A stretch of 12,176 nt of DNA. It comes from Anaerolineales bacterium (GTDB lineage: Bacteria; Chloroflexota; Anaerolineae; Anaerolineales; E44-bin32). Shown one piece after another: positions 1 to 6,868 of the stretch; position 1 is the stretch's first letter; every line of letters starts with the position of its first letter. The notes beneath the pieces are model-generated. The model was given only the letters and a program-made list of their open reading frames with translations. It made no database searches and was not told the origin of the DNA. The translations under genes and the position numbers were made by a program. Location of the stretch: positions 22,978 to 35,153 of the forward strand of contig WVZH01000044.1 of the NCBI GenBank assembly GCA_011772595.1, given 5' to 3'.

Positions 1-369
1 AATTTCCATGGCAATCAGCGGCGAGAGTGGACCGTGTTTGATTTTGCACGTGCCCTGGATGAGTCGGCGGCAATGCGTTCTATCAGCATGGGGGGACCGC
101 AGATCATGGGGTTCAATCATCCCAGTATTGGCTACGATTCGGTTCGGGAGATGTTTGATGCCTTCCAATCGAACATTCGATATCAGATTCTCGGGTTGTT
201 CGACTTCCTCAAAGGCCCTGGCACAACCTCACCCATGGTCGTTGCCCTTCAGCGCAAAAAATTCACGGACTTCGCCTCGCTTTATAACGGGCCCGGCCAA
301 GCTGCCAAGTACGGGAGTCTCATTGAAGACTACTTCGAACTCTTCAATGCCTTAAGGGGAGCTGCTTAG
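1..369 (+). CDS. N-acetylmuramidase (DUF3380 family), 3' part only
   Basis: The frame is open from the first base of the window, so the gene begins upstream and only its last 122 codons are seen; a GTG at 34 is internal, not the start. The segment carries the hallmarks of the N-acetylmuramidase/DUF3380 (PF11860) domain: a WTVFDFARALDE stretch, then AAMRSISMG, PQIMGFNH, IGY, an aliphatic-rich QILGLFDF helix, and a YNGPGQ motif near the end. Family members are phage-endolysin-like or bacterial muramidases that cleave the glycan strands of peptidoglycan; the catalytic acid normally lies in the missing N-terminal half, so activity cannot be judged here. The gene ends at TAG 367-369 and is followed by a short gap before the next same-strand gene. 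It could belong to a prophage remnant or be a stand-alone cell-wall hydrolase; nothing else phage-like is visible. The family call rests on recalled motif similarity. Confidence 0.82.
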   Translation, partial: NFHGNQRREWTVFDFARALDESAAMRSISMGGPQIMGFNHPSIGYDSVREMFDAFQSNIRYQILGLFDFLKGPGTTSPMVVALQRKKFTDFASLYNGPGQAAKYGSLIEDYFELFNALRGAA

Positions 370-419
370 GGTATTTCGTCTGATATTCGAGTTGAAATCT
401 ATGGTAAACTCATGGAGTT

Positions 420-425
420 GGAGGT
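420..425 (+). promoter_or_regulatory. Shine-Dalgarno GGAGGT deciding the start at 433
   Basis: GGAGGT lies 7 nt before ATG 433. The earlier in-frame ATG at 412 has no comparable site in front of it, and this site falls inside the longer reading, so 433 is the better start. Confidence 0.7.
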
Positions 426-432
426 AGCCGCG

Positions 433-834
433 ATGAATGGTAGAGAATCACGTACGAAACCCCTTCAGGTCGAGGTCGTTTCCATGATGCTCGGCATTCA
501 GACAGAGGAGTGTAAAAACTGTCGGCTGATTTTTGCTGATGTCGGTCTCAAGGGAAAATTTGCCAATAGGGAAATCAATGAATACCCGGATGACGTCAAG
601 GAGGAGGTCTTACGCCTGTCTGATTGGATACGAGAACTCACCCAGCTCTATCCCTATCGAATCCAGTTCAAAGTGATCGACGCTGTCTCGCCCCTGGGGC
701 TCTATAAGAAACTCCGTCATCGCATCAAAACATTCCCGGCTTTTATCGTGGACAACAGGGAGACATACTCTGGCTGGGATAAAGAAGCTCTAGAGGGACT
801 TTTGGATCGACATCTCCAGCTGCAGCATTCTTAG
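433..834 (+). CDS. Thioredoxin-fold CxxC protein of unknown role
   Basis: A 133-residue soluble protein without signal peptide or membrane segment. It has the layout of a thioredoxin fold: a beta strand (VEVVSMMLG), a CxxC pair (ECKNC, residues 27 and 30 from this start), a helical middle with charged residues, a second strand (RIQFKVIDAV), and a TFPAFIVD segment that fits the cis-proline strand, followed by GWDKEALEGLLD as the last helix. The geometry suggests a dithiol redox centre or a metal site; the acidic-Cys-Lys-Asn-Cys sequence is not the classical WCGPC. The start at 433 is chosen for its Shine-Dalgarno; starting at ATG 412 would add seven residues. It follows the muramidase gene by about 60 bp, which may be coincidence. 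I cannot assign a specific function; a redox partner or thiol-based carrier is the most that can be inferred. Confidence 0.72.
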   Translation: MNGRESRTKPLQVEVVSMMLGIQTEECKNCRLIFADVGLKGKFANREINEYPDDVKEEVLRLSDWIRELTQLYPYRIQFKVIDAVSPLGLYKKLRHRIKTFPAFIVDNRETYSGWDKEALEGLLDRHLQLQHS

Positions 835-871
835 CTCAGCTCTTTTTCTCCATGACTCACCCACAAAACCG

Positions 872-901
872 AAATGGCCCAGCACACTTGCCGGGGCATT
901 T
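872..901. terminator. Possible bidirectional terminator between convergent genes
   Basis: Bases 872-880 and 894-901 pair as an 8-bp stem with one bulged G and a 13-nt loop. The A-rich left arm and T-rich right arm provide short A/T runs on each strand. The location, between the plus-strand CxxC gene and the minus-strand PIN remnant, fits a shared terminator, but the stem is modest. Confidence 0.3.
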
Positions 902-940
902 TCAGATTGCCTCCCCCTCGTGGACTCATAGTGTACTTCT

Positions 941-1230
941 TTACTCGCCTGCGAAGTCTTCAAGAAATTCCCTTGGCCTTGCGACTCTCACGCCACAATA
1001 CTCCGATACTTTCGATAGATGCCGATCGCCGCTTATGATTACTTCGCTCTTGCTGGCAAGAGCGCAAGCTATAAACTTCTCATCTTCAGGATCATCGCAA
1101 ACACGCTCGGGCAAGGCTGAAGCTTGAATCAAATCTGCCTTCACAGCGATCAACTCAATGATTGGCTCGAGATCAACTCCTGGGAATTGATTCGCTAATG
1201 AAATGAAATGGCTGAAATACGTGTGAAATG
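941..1230 (-). pseudogene. PIN-domain toxin (VapC-like, TIGR00305 type), C-terminal half only
   Basis: On the minus strand the frame ending at 941-943 encodes the C-terminal half of a PIN-domain protein of the 'putative toxin-antitoxin system toxin component' family. Visible are FPGVDLEPIIELIAVKADL, the acidic motif DDPEDEKFIACAL with active-site-type acids, SEVIISGDRHL with another conserved Asp, and the closing PREFLEDF. PIN toxins are Mg-dependent RNases of about 135-140 residues that use an N-terminal VIDTNV motif plus further acids. Here the N-terminal half is missing: the homology stops where the inverted repeat at 1231 begins, the frame runs only to a stop at 1247-1249, and no PIN N-terminus is found beyond the element. 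No antitoxin gene is seen. A TTG at 1153 could start a 70-residue product, but without the first catalytic Asp it should be inactive. I call it a gene broken by insertion or deletion. Confidence 0.75.
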
Positions 1231-1255
1231 GGGGACGTACATAAGTTTATAAGTT
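1231..1255 (+). repeat. Left terminal inverted repeat
   Basis: 25 bases beginning GGGGACGTAC and ending AAGTT, exactly complementary to 1582-1606. It contains a TTATAA core and a repeated AAGTT. Confidence 0.92.
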
Positions 1256-1268
1256 CACTGATTCTCCA

Positions 1269-1583
1269 TTATTGAAAAGTTAAATGTTTGGCCAATCGCT
1301 CTCCCCGGCTAACTGCCATGCTGACCGCCGGTTGTGAAATTCCGAACCTCTCGGCCAAAACAGTCCGACTTATGCGGAGTTCACGCATAGCCCAAAAGCA
1401 TACGATGCTGCGAGCCTCTACGGCCTTTTTGTTCTTCCCTGATGCCAGGACCTCATCGCGCTTCATGCCCATTAGATTTGCCACACGGTACCTCTCGTAA
1501 TAGTGTGATGAAGTGCCCCCGGAGCATCTATGCGTGACTTGCATGGCATACGAGGTTCGTAACATAAAATCAGAAATGATCAA
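1269..1583 (-). pseudogene. RAYT/IS200-like (Y1) transposase, C-terminal HTH fragment
   Basis: The 104-codon minus-strand frame resembles the C-terminal region of REP-associated tyrosine transposases. It has HYYERYRVANLMG, then a DEVLASGKNKKAVEARS segment, then a helix-turn-helix reading VCFWAMRELRIS, LAERFGISQPAVSMAV and RGERLAKH. This is the DnaA-like or Xre-like DNA-binding tail found after the Y1 catalytic domain. The catalytic part, with its HUH motif and nucleophilic tyrosine, is absent, so the fragment cannot cut DNA. The nominal TTG start lies inside the right inverted repeat, and nearby internal ATGs are possible; no convincing ribosome-binding site was noted. It is either a fossil left when an internal deletion created the miniature element, or a small DNA-binding product that could compete with the full transposase; the first is simpler. 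Confidence 0.7.
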
Positions 1584-1606
1584 CTTATAAACTTATGTAC
1601 GTCCCC
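1582..1606 (-). repeat. Right terminal inverted repeat
   Basis: Exact reverse complement of 1231-1255, ending ...GTACGTCCCC on the plus strand. It also interrupts the start of the transposase fragment. Confidence 0.92.
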
Positions 1607-1616
1607 TAATTCACGA

Positions 1617-1638
1617 TGTTCATTTCATGTTCATTTCA
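1617..1638. repeat. Perfect tandem 11-mer, two copies
   Basis: TGTTCATTTCA occurs twice head to tail just outside the right end of the miniature element. Similar GAAATGAAATG text (opposite sense) lies on the left flank near 1200-1210, so both flanks share this low-complexity motif. Confidence 0.8.
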
Positions 1639-1670
1639 AGCCGTAGACGCCTTCCTACAAAGACAATTTC

Positions 1671-1685
1671 GGCGAAGGCTTCGCC
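1671..1685. repeat. 15-bp palindrome, 7-bp arms around one base
   Basis: GGCGAAG-G-CTTCGCC. It has no adjacent T-run, so it is not a good terminator; it may be a protein-binding site or part of a dispersed palindromic repeat. Confidence 0.6.
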
Positions 1686-2213
1686 CTCGACTTAATATGA
1701 GAAGGAAAACAACCTCATGACGAAATATTCAAATCATCCACGCGAACGTACTGCAAAGTACAAACCTAGAGGATGCCAAGAATCAATAGAGAGAACGGTA
1801 AATATTTCTTCATCGATCACCTCCAAGGCTTGTTTTTGTTTATCGTGCTTTCTTACCTCTAAGTGGGAAGTATGTCCATACCCATCTACCATGACCTTCC
1901 ACAAGAATCTCTTGACAATCCGATGCGGGATAGATAATCTGCTCGTTGGCAAATTATTGGCGGCAATTCAGCCTATGGTGTGAAATGATTACGGGCATCC
2001 AATCAGCTGGAGACCACGTTCTTTGCCGACACCCTCCAGTTACGACGAATATTTGATGATGTGACAAGAGGGTTTTGATCGAGCATGGAGGTGGCTGAAT
2101 ATAGGCCGAATCTAAATTTACACCAGATCGGATATGGGCCCAAAGCGAACCGTCTGAGGTGAATAGGTATGGCACCTCCAAGCGCTGCGATGACGCATCA
2201 GCTTGTGGGGTAG

Positions 2214-2954
2214 TTGCGCATACTCTTACCGGGGGTGCCGGGCGTGAGCAGCCGGGGTTATATGGGGTATTGCAACGTGGTCATGTTTCCCCTGAACGGC
2301 GGCTGGGCGCTGTTTGACACGGTGCATTACAGCGACCGCCACCTCCTTTTGGCAGCTCTGGCTCATGCCAGAGTCAGGCCGGAGGAGATAAGTGACGTGG
2401 TGCTGTCGCACCTCCACTTTGACCACGTCCTAAATCTCCCCATTTTTAGGAACGCAGCGGTTTACATCGCCCAGGCAGAGCTGGATTACGCCGACCGAGT
2501 TTCTGCGGGGCAGCTTGAAGACCACTCCATACCCGACTTCTGGCCGCTCCTCTTGAAAAACCGCCAGATCCAGGTGGTCGACGACGTGATGGATCTGTCG
2601 TCATCGGTGAGACTGATGTGGATGCCGGGGCACACGCCTGGGTGCTTGGCCATGTTCTACAAAGCCACCTCCACGGTGGCCGTCTGCGGGGACGTTATTA
2701 AGAATGTCTGGGAAGCCCTAACGGGCAAGGAGGAAATGGCTTTAGGGGGCAGCAATCTGGCATGGTCCAGCATAGAGGCTTTACTGGTACGGGCTGACGT
2801 TATCGTCCCCGGGCATGACCGGCCCTTCATTCGACGCGATAAAGGTGTCGAGTTCCTGACCCCCTTCACCTGGGAGGTGAGGACCAACTTGTACCCCGAA
2901 GGACAGGACAAATCTGTCCTGAACCTGAACTTTCCAGCTGGCGTTGAAGGGTAA
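2214..2954 (+). CDS. MBL-fold metallohydrolase
   Basis: A 246-residue cytoplasmic protein with the complete metallo-beta-lactamase-fold metal set: LFDT at 33-36, HLHFDH (the HxHxDH motif) at 66-71, the third-ligand histidine in MPGHTPG (H140), the bridging aspartate in CGD (D160), and VPGHD (H201). It should bind two metal ions and hydrolyse an ester, lactone, thioester or amide; the family as a whole includes lactonases and glyoxalase II, and the substrate cannot be deduced. It starts at TTG 2214 directly after an in-frame TAG at 2211-2213, with only a weak GTGGGG upstream; MRILLPGVPGVSSRG fits the usual first strand of such proteins. It lies 117 bp before dctP on the same strand. I infer that it acts on the compound brought in by that TRAP system or on a product of the racemase-like enzymes. 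Confidence 0.88.
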   Translation: MRILLPGVPGVSSRGYMGYCNVVMFPLNGGWALFDTVHYSDRHLLLAALAHARVRPEEISDVVLSHLHFDHVLNLPIFRNAAVYIAQAELDYADRVSAGQLEDHSIPDFWPLLLKNRQIQVVDDVMDLSSSVRLMWMPGHTPGCLAMFYKATSTVAVCGDVIKNVWEALTGKEEMALGGSNLAWSSIEALLVRADVIVPGHDRPFIRRDKGVEFLTPFTWEVRTNLYPEGQDKSVLNLNFPAGVEG

Positions 2955-3071
2955 GACGGGGAAGCCTCCGGGGCTCGCGAAGAATAGTAGACAGTGGCGG
3001 GGTAAGTTCGACCCATACTAAGGAAGTGAGGCAACCAAAACAATCCCATGATTTCATGAAAGGAGGAAACT

Positions 3072-4073
3072 ATGAAACGAAGGGTTTTTTTTCTAGCTGT
3101 GGTTTTTTGCGTTGTGTTGGCGTTTGCTTTGACCACTAACGCCGCACCTAAGTACTCTCTAAAATTTGCCAACCCGATCTCCAAAGACCATTCATGGGGC
3201 CGGGCCGCGGAAGAGTTCAAGAGGCTGGTTGCGGAAGCAACGAACGGGCAGGTTGAGATCCAGGTCTTCCACTCCGGATCCCTAGGCAAAATTCGAGAGG
3301 CTTTGGAGATGACCAAGGTGGGGACGGTCGACTTTGTCCTTTCCGGGTCGGGCCATGTGACAGGCCACGTGCCGGAGTTGGGCATCACGGTTCTGCCCTA
3401 TCTGTGGAAAGACGAGGAGACGATGTTCCAGGCCTTGGACGGTCCATTTGGCCAATACCTGAACGAAAAGCTTTCAGCCAAGGGTTTTGAAGTCGTTGGC
3501 TGGTGGGATAACGGTTTCAGACACGTCTCCAACAATGCCAAGCCAATCATGAAACCAGCAGATATTAAAGGCCTCAAGATTAGGTGCCTACCGGCCAAGG
3601 TCCATGTGGCCTTCTTCAAGGCCCTGGGCGCCGCCCCGACCCCCATGGGCTGGACGGAGCTTTTTCAGGCACTCCAGCAGGGCGTGGTGGACGGCCAAGA
3701 GAACCCCCCGGCCATGGTCTATTTCGGGAAACTCTATGAGGTCCAGAAGTATTATTCCCTGACCAGCCATGTAAACGAACCTGGCAATGTGCTGATGAGC
3801 AAGGTCACCTTGGAGAAACTGCCAAAAGATCTTCAGGTGGCCGTCAAAGTTGCTGCGCAGAAGGCCACGATCTGGCAGCGCGCAGAGAACAAGAGGGACA
3901 ACGAGGAGTTCCTCAAAAAACTCGATGACGCCGGATTGAAGACCAACAAGGTGCCAGCGGAGACCATCGCCGAGTTCCGGAAAGTCGCCCAGAGTGTCTA
4001 TCCTGAGGCGATCAAGGGCTTTGGCCCTGAAGGTGAAGAACTTGTAAACATAATGGTCTTCTTCAACAAATAG
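3072..4073 (+). CDS. dctP: TRAP transporter periplasmic solute-binding protein (DctP family)
   Basis: The 333-residue product has a signal peptide (KRR, then a hydrophobic stretch at 5-20, with likely cleavage near TNAA, residue 24-25) and the DctP/TRAP receptor fold. Family landmarks are SKDHSWGRAAEEF, the beta strand VEIQVF, and GWWDNGFRHVSNN at 143-155. The segment PADIKGLKIRCLPA holds the conserved arginine (R171) that binds the ligand carboxylate, and FQALQQGVVDGQENP at 198-212 is the classic TRAP signature with N211. It captures an organic acid in the periplasm and delivers it to the DctQM membrane unit. Length is normal for the family. A strong AAAGGAGG at 3059-3066 precedes ATG 3072. 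A gap of about 90 bp separates it from dctQ, commonly seen where the binding protein is made in excess. Substrate is not assignable, although a carboxylate is expected. Confidence 0.93.
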   Translation: MKRRVFFLAVVFCVVLAFALTTNAAPKYSLKFANPISKDHSWGRAAEEFKRLVAEATNGQVEIQVFHSGSLGKIREALEMTKVGTVDFVLSGSGHVTGHVPELGITVLPYLWKDEETMFQALDGPFGQYLNEKLSAKGFEVVGWWDNGFRHVSNNAKPIMKPADIKGLKIRCLPAKVHVAFFKALGAAPTPMGWTELFQALQQGVVDGQENPPAMVYFGKLYEVQKYYSLTSHVNEPGNVLMSKVTLEKLPKDLQVAVKVAAQKATIWQRAENKRDNEEFLKKLDDAGLKTNKVPAETIAEFRKVAQSVYPEAIKGFGPEGEELVNIMVFFNK

Positions 4074-4164
4074 GCCGTCGCTTGAACAACGGACCTATCA
4101 TTTTTCGGAGGAAAGACCCCACTGGTCTGACGAAATTAACTGGGGCCCGAGGATCCACATCTTT

Positions 4165-4632
4165 ATGCGCTTGCTCTCTCGCTTGGTCGAAGGACTGATC
4201 ATTCTATGCGCGAGCGTAATCGTGACCATTGTGACGATTGAGGTGGTCCTGCGGTATGTTTTTAGTCTTTCTTTGATCTTCACCGAAGAATTAGCCCGCT
4301 ACTTGATGGTCTGGATCGTCTTTCTGGGAGGTGCCATAGCTGTCCGGGATGACTCACACATCAGAATCAACATTCTGACTAAACGCATACGTCCCCGGCT
4401 GAGAGTGTTGGCTCGCCTGATCGCCCACGGGCTCAGCGTGTTTTTATTGGTGGTGCTGAGTATGGAGGGCATAAAAATCCTGGGTCGGCAGTTGGATCAG
4501 ATGTGCATTACCATAAACATCAGTATGTTTTACTTCTATCTGGCCATCCCGGTAGGCTCCATTTTGATGATCATCTTCATCCTGCCAAAGATCAGGGATG
4601 CGATCAGCAGGAAACCGGAAGAGCATACATAA
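4165..4632 (+). CDS. dctQ: TRAP transporter small permease (DctQ family)
   Basis: The 155-residue membrane protein has four hydrophobic helices (about 8-28, 44-60, 85-105, 122-142), as expected for the small TRAP subunit. Typical residues are EVVLRYVF at the end of helix 1, FTEELARYLMVW at the start of helix 2, and GGAIAVRDDSHIRIN after helix 2. It pairs with DctM and probably contacts the loaded DctP. ATG 4165 is preceded by only a weak GAGG about 12 nt away. A good GGAGG at 4107-4111 lies further upstream with no start codon at a useful distance; the frame is open back into dctP, but no ATG, GTG or TTG occurs between. Translation may therefore be weak, which would suit the expected lower dose of permease relative to receptor. 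It ends 27 bp before dctM. Confidence 0.9.
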   Translation: MRLLSRLVEGLIILCASVIVTIVTIEVVLRYVFSLSLIFTEELARYLMVWIVFLGGAIAVRDDSHIRINILTKRIRPRLRVLARLIAHGLSVFLLVVLSMEGIKILGRQLDQMCITINISMFYFYLAIPVGSILMIIFILPKIRDAISRKPEEHT

Positions 4633-4659
4633 CCTGCCGGAAGGAAAACGGTCACAGAT

Positions 4660-5943
4660 GTGTTGATTCTGTCCATAGTATTTGTGCTAACCATTCTCCT
4701 GGGCGTTCCCGTTGCTTTTTGCCTCGGCCTGGCCGGCGTTGCCTTCATTCTTGTCTCCGAACGCCTGCCCCTCCACATCCTTCCAACCCTGATGTTCGGT
4801 GGCATTGACTCCTTTCCTTTGATGGCCATTCCGTTCTTCATCATGGCCGGGGATTTGATGAGCCGTAGCGGAGTCCTACCTAAATTGGTCGACCTGGCCG
4901 ACAGTATGGTCGGCCATCTGAAAGGCGGCCTCGCATACATCAACATCCTAGCCAGTATGTTTTTTGCCGGGGTGACAGGCGTTGCCGTGGCGGATACGGC
5001 TGCCGTAGGGTCCATGCTGGTGCCGAGCATGATAAAGCAGGGCTACACCCGTGGCTTTTCGGCCGTGGTGACTGCAGCTTCGTCCATCATGGGCCCGATC
5101 ATACCGCCTAGCGTGGCCATGTTGATTTATGCCTATGTGTACGGGGGGGGGATCTCGGTGGCCAAACTTTTTCTGCTTGGCGCGGTGCCTGGTTGCATAG
5201 TTGGCTTTGGAATGATGGGACTGGTCTACGTCATGTCCTTCAGACACAACTTCCCAGTCAGTTCGAGTGGCTTTAACTTAGGGGTTTTGGCCAGACGGAC
5301 AATAGCCGCCATACCCGGGTTGATGGTTCCAATCATTATCCTTGGCGGGATAATTGGTGGAATTTTCACGCCCACCGAAGCCGGTGCGGTAGCGGTAGCG
5401 TATGCCATCGTCGTCGGGGTCTTTCTGACCCGCAAACTGAACCTGAGAGACATTGCCGCCTGCTTTTTGGTAAGCTGCAGGACCAGCGCGGTGGTATTTC
5501 TCTTATTGGCCACCGCCAAGGTAGTCTCCTGGATACTGATCACCCATCAACTCCCCCAAATGGTGGCTAAATTCTTTCTTGGGTATACGTCCTCGCCGCA
5601 AGTCTTTCTGGTGTTGACCATTCTTTTCCTTTTTATTCTAGGTTTCGTCATGGAAGCGGTGGCGACCATGATCATGTTTATCCCCGTATTTGGGCCGATA
5701 GTCCAAGCGTTTGGGGTTGAGCCGCATCACTTCGGGTTGCTGGTGGTCATGACCGTTCAGGTGGCCCTGATCACGCCTCCTGTGGCCCTCGGTTTGTTCA
5801 TAGTCACACCGATAGCCGGATGTTCCATAGAGGAGGCCACGCGGGAGATCTGGCCTTTTCTGGTTCTTGTCATTGGAGTGATCATTTTGATGGCTTTTTG
5901 GCCCAGTATTCCGATGTGGTTACCTCGACTGTTCGGATATTGA
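4660..5943 (+). CDS. dctM: TRAP transporter large permease (DctM family)
   Basis: The 427-residue polytopic membrane protein has normal DctM length. Recognisable blocks are ILLGVPVAFCLGLAGVAF near the N-terminus, FPLMAIPFFIMAGDLMSRSG, and FAGVTGVAVADTAAVGSMLVP. Further along are MGPIIPPSVAMLIYAYV (about 144-160), FTPTEAGAVAVAYA (about 235-248) and ALITPPVALGLFIVTPIAG near 370. These belong to the ion-transporter superfamily core that drives uptake with a Na+ or H+ gradient. The start is GTG 4660; a GGAAGGA about 14 nt upstream is a distant ribosome-binding site, and the overlapping ATG at 4658 is out of frame. With dctP and dctQ it completes the transporter. The next gene starts 31 bp later, so co-transcription is likely. 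Confidence 0.93.
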   Translation: MLILSIVFVLTILLGVPVAFCLGLAGVAFILVSERLPLHILPTLMFGGIDSFPLMAIPFFIMAGDLMSRSGVLPKLVDLADSMVGHLKGGLAYINILASMFFAGVTGVAVADTAAVGSMLVPSMIKQGYTRGFSAVVTAASSIMGPIIPPSVAMLIYAYVYGGGISVAKLFLLGAVPGCIVGFGMMGLVYVMSFRHNFPVSSSGFNLGVLARRTIAAIPGLMVPIIILGGIIGGIFTPTEAGAVAVAYAIVVGVFLTRKLNLRDIAACFLVSCRTSAVVFLLLATAKVVSWILITHQLPQMVAKFFLGYTSSPQVFLVLTILFLFILGFVMEAVATMIMFIPVFGPIVQAFGVEPHHFGLLVVMTVQVALITPPVALGLFIVTPIAGCSIEEATREIWPFLVLVIGVIILMAFWPSIPMWLPRLFGY

Positions 5944-5974
5944 GGTTAAAATACGTTGCAAGGAGGGAAAGATC

Positions 5975-6802
5975 ATGTTGAGCACACAACAATCTTATGA
6001 TGTACCGTACGGATACCGCGCCAAGATCGGTCTAATTGTGGTGGGTCCTAACCTCAACCCAACCCCCGAGATCTGCCGGATGATCCCTGATTATGTGCAG
6101 GTTCGTGAAACACGGATTCACATGGATCCAGTGGTCAACGTTGAGGAGTGCTCAAAGTTGAGCGAGCCACTGGGCAACGCGGCCAAATTATTGGCCGAGG
6201 GCCTTTCCTCGCCTATCCTGGGCAACCACTCGGCCATTGCTTTCGCCTGCACTGCCGGATCGCTGGTGGGTGGCCCTGGTTGGGACAAAAAGGAGATTGA
6301 GATGATGGAAACTGCCACCGCTAGGTTCCCTTGCACCAAAGCCATCCCGGCCATGGAGTCTCAAAGCTCAGGTATTCCATGTACTACGACTGCCACAGCG
6401 GCCGAAGAGGCAATGCGCTTCATGGGTTTCAAGAAAATTGTCATCTCTGGCCCTTACATTGACGAGATTAACGAAAGGTTCCGGGTCTTCTATCAGGATT
6501 CCGGGTTTGAGGTGCTTAAGGTGACCGGACTGGGGATCGAAGATCTTTATGAAATGGGGGCGACCAAGCCCTCTCAGGCCTACCAGGCGGCCATGGATGC
6601 CGTCGTTCCTGAAGCCGATGGAATCTTCATCACTTGCACCAACTTTAGGTGCAGCGACGTGATCGAACAGATCGAGCACGATTCAGGCAAGCCGGTCGTG
6701 ACGTCCAATCAGGCAACGGCCTGGCATCTCATGAAACTTCTTGGCATAAACGACGCAATTGAGGGTTATGGCCAGCTACTCCGTAAAGTTCCCAGGGCCT
6801 AA
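5975..6802 (+). CDS. Maleate isomerase / arylmalonate decarboxylase-like enzyme (Asp/Glu racemase superfamily)
   Basis: The 275-residue soluble protein matches the COG3473-type branch. It opens with GYRAKIGLIVVGPNLNPTPE, in place of the usual GLIVPSPNTTMEPE. The first cysteine motif is FACTAGSLVGGPGWD (C92). The middle has TTTATAAEEAMRFMGFKKIVISGPY, and the second cysteine motif is ITCTNFRCSDVIEQIE (C221), then GKPVVTSNQATAWH. In maleate isomerase both cysteines act; in arylmalonate decarboxylase only the second is present. Having both favours isomerase or racemase chemistry on a small dicarboxylate or related acid. AAGGAGGG stands just before ATG 5975. It lies 31 bp after dctM and 66 bp before a second racemase-like gene, so it probably handles the TRAP substrate. 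Exact reaction is unproven. Confidence 0.85.
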   Translation: MLSTQQSYDVPYGYRAKIGLIVVGPNLNPTPEICRMIPDYVQVRETRIHMDPVVNVEECSKLSEPLGNAAKLLAEGLSSPILGNHSAIAFACTAGSLVGGPGWDKKEIEMMETATARFPCTKAIPAMESQSSGIPCTTTATAAEEAMRFMGFKKIVISGPYIDEINERFRVFYQDSGFEVLKVTGLGIEDLYEMGATKPSQAYQAAMDAVVPEADGIFITCTNFRCSDVIEQIEHDSGKPVVTSNQATAWHLMKLLGINDAIEGYGQLLRKVPRA

Positions 6803-6868
6803 AGTTCTTTGGACCTACGCAAGCTTCTTCGGTCCTTGTTTCAACTCCCAACCAAGAGGCGTTAGACC

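Larger units (their letters stand above)
1231..1606. mobile_element. 376-bp MITE-like element with 25-bp terminal inverted repeats
   Basis: The two ends, 1231-1255 and 1582-1606, are perfect 25-bp inverted repeats opening with GGGGACGTAC; outside them a loose resemblance (CGTG near both ends) persists for a few bases. The only coding content is a C-terminal fragment of a RAYT/IS200-like transposase on the minus strand. RAYT transposases are known to act on REP palindromes flanked by a GGAC or GTAG tetranucleotide, and GGAC occurs at positions 3-6 of each repeat. I therefore infer a non-autonomous derivative moved by a full-length RAYT elsewhere in the genome. No clear target-site duplication is visible. 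It sits at the broken end of the PIN gene. Confidence 0.72.
1607..2213. other. Gene-poor stretch between mobile element and metallohydrolase gene
   Basis: No frame here gives a protein I recognise. Short open frames (plus 1717-1983, minus 1734-1952, minus 1954-2181) lack familiar motifs and overlap on both strands, as chance frames do. Visible structure is an 11-bp tandem repeat at 1617-1638 and a palindrome at 1671-1685. The stretch may contain decayed genes and the promoter of the downstream cluster, but I see no convincing -35/-10 pair. Confidence 0.5.

Noticed and set aside
1200..1640. CRISPR-like repetition around the inverted repeats
   Set aside because: There are only two copies in inverted orientation and no regular spacers; they are transposon ends.
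1717..1983. Plus-strand 88-codon frame after a GAAGGA sequence
   Set aside because: Spacing to the ATG is long, the translation matches nothing I know, and an equally long frame runs antisense to it.
2904..2921. Hairpin CAGGACA-AATC-TGTCCTG near the 3' end of the metallohydrolase gene
   Set aside because: It is a perfect 7-bp stem but lies inside coding sequence about 150 bp before dctP, with no promoter nearby; kept only as a weak operator possibility.
2988..3019. Possible promoter TAGACA / CATACT before dctP
   Set aside because: The spacer is 20 bp and both boxes are weak; dctP may be read from an upstream promoter.
2657..3388. Long minus-strand open frame of 243 codons
   Set aside because: It spans the end of the metallohydrolase gene and the start of dctP, both with clear family motifs and ribosome-binding sites on the plus strand; its translation has no recognisable domain.
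6811..6835. GGACC...GGTCC inverted repeat between the two racemase-like genes
   Set aside because: Only five pairs with a 15-nt loop and a poor T-stretch; not convincing as a terminator.
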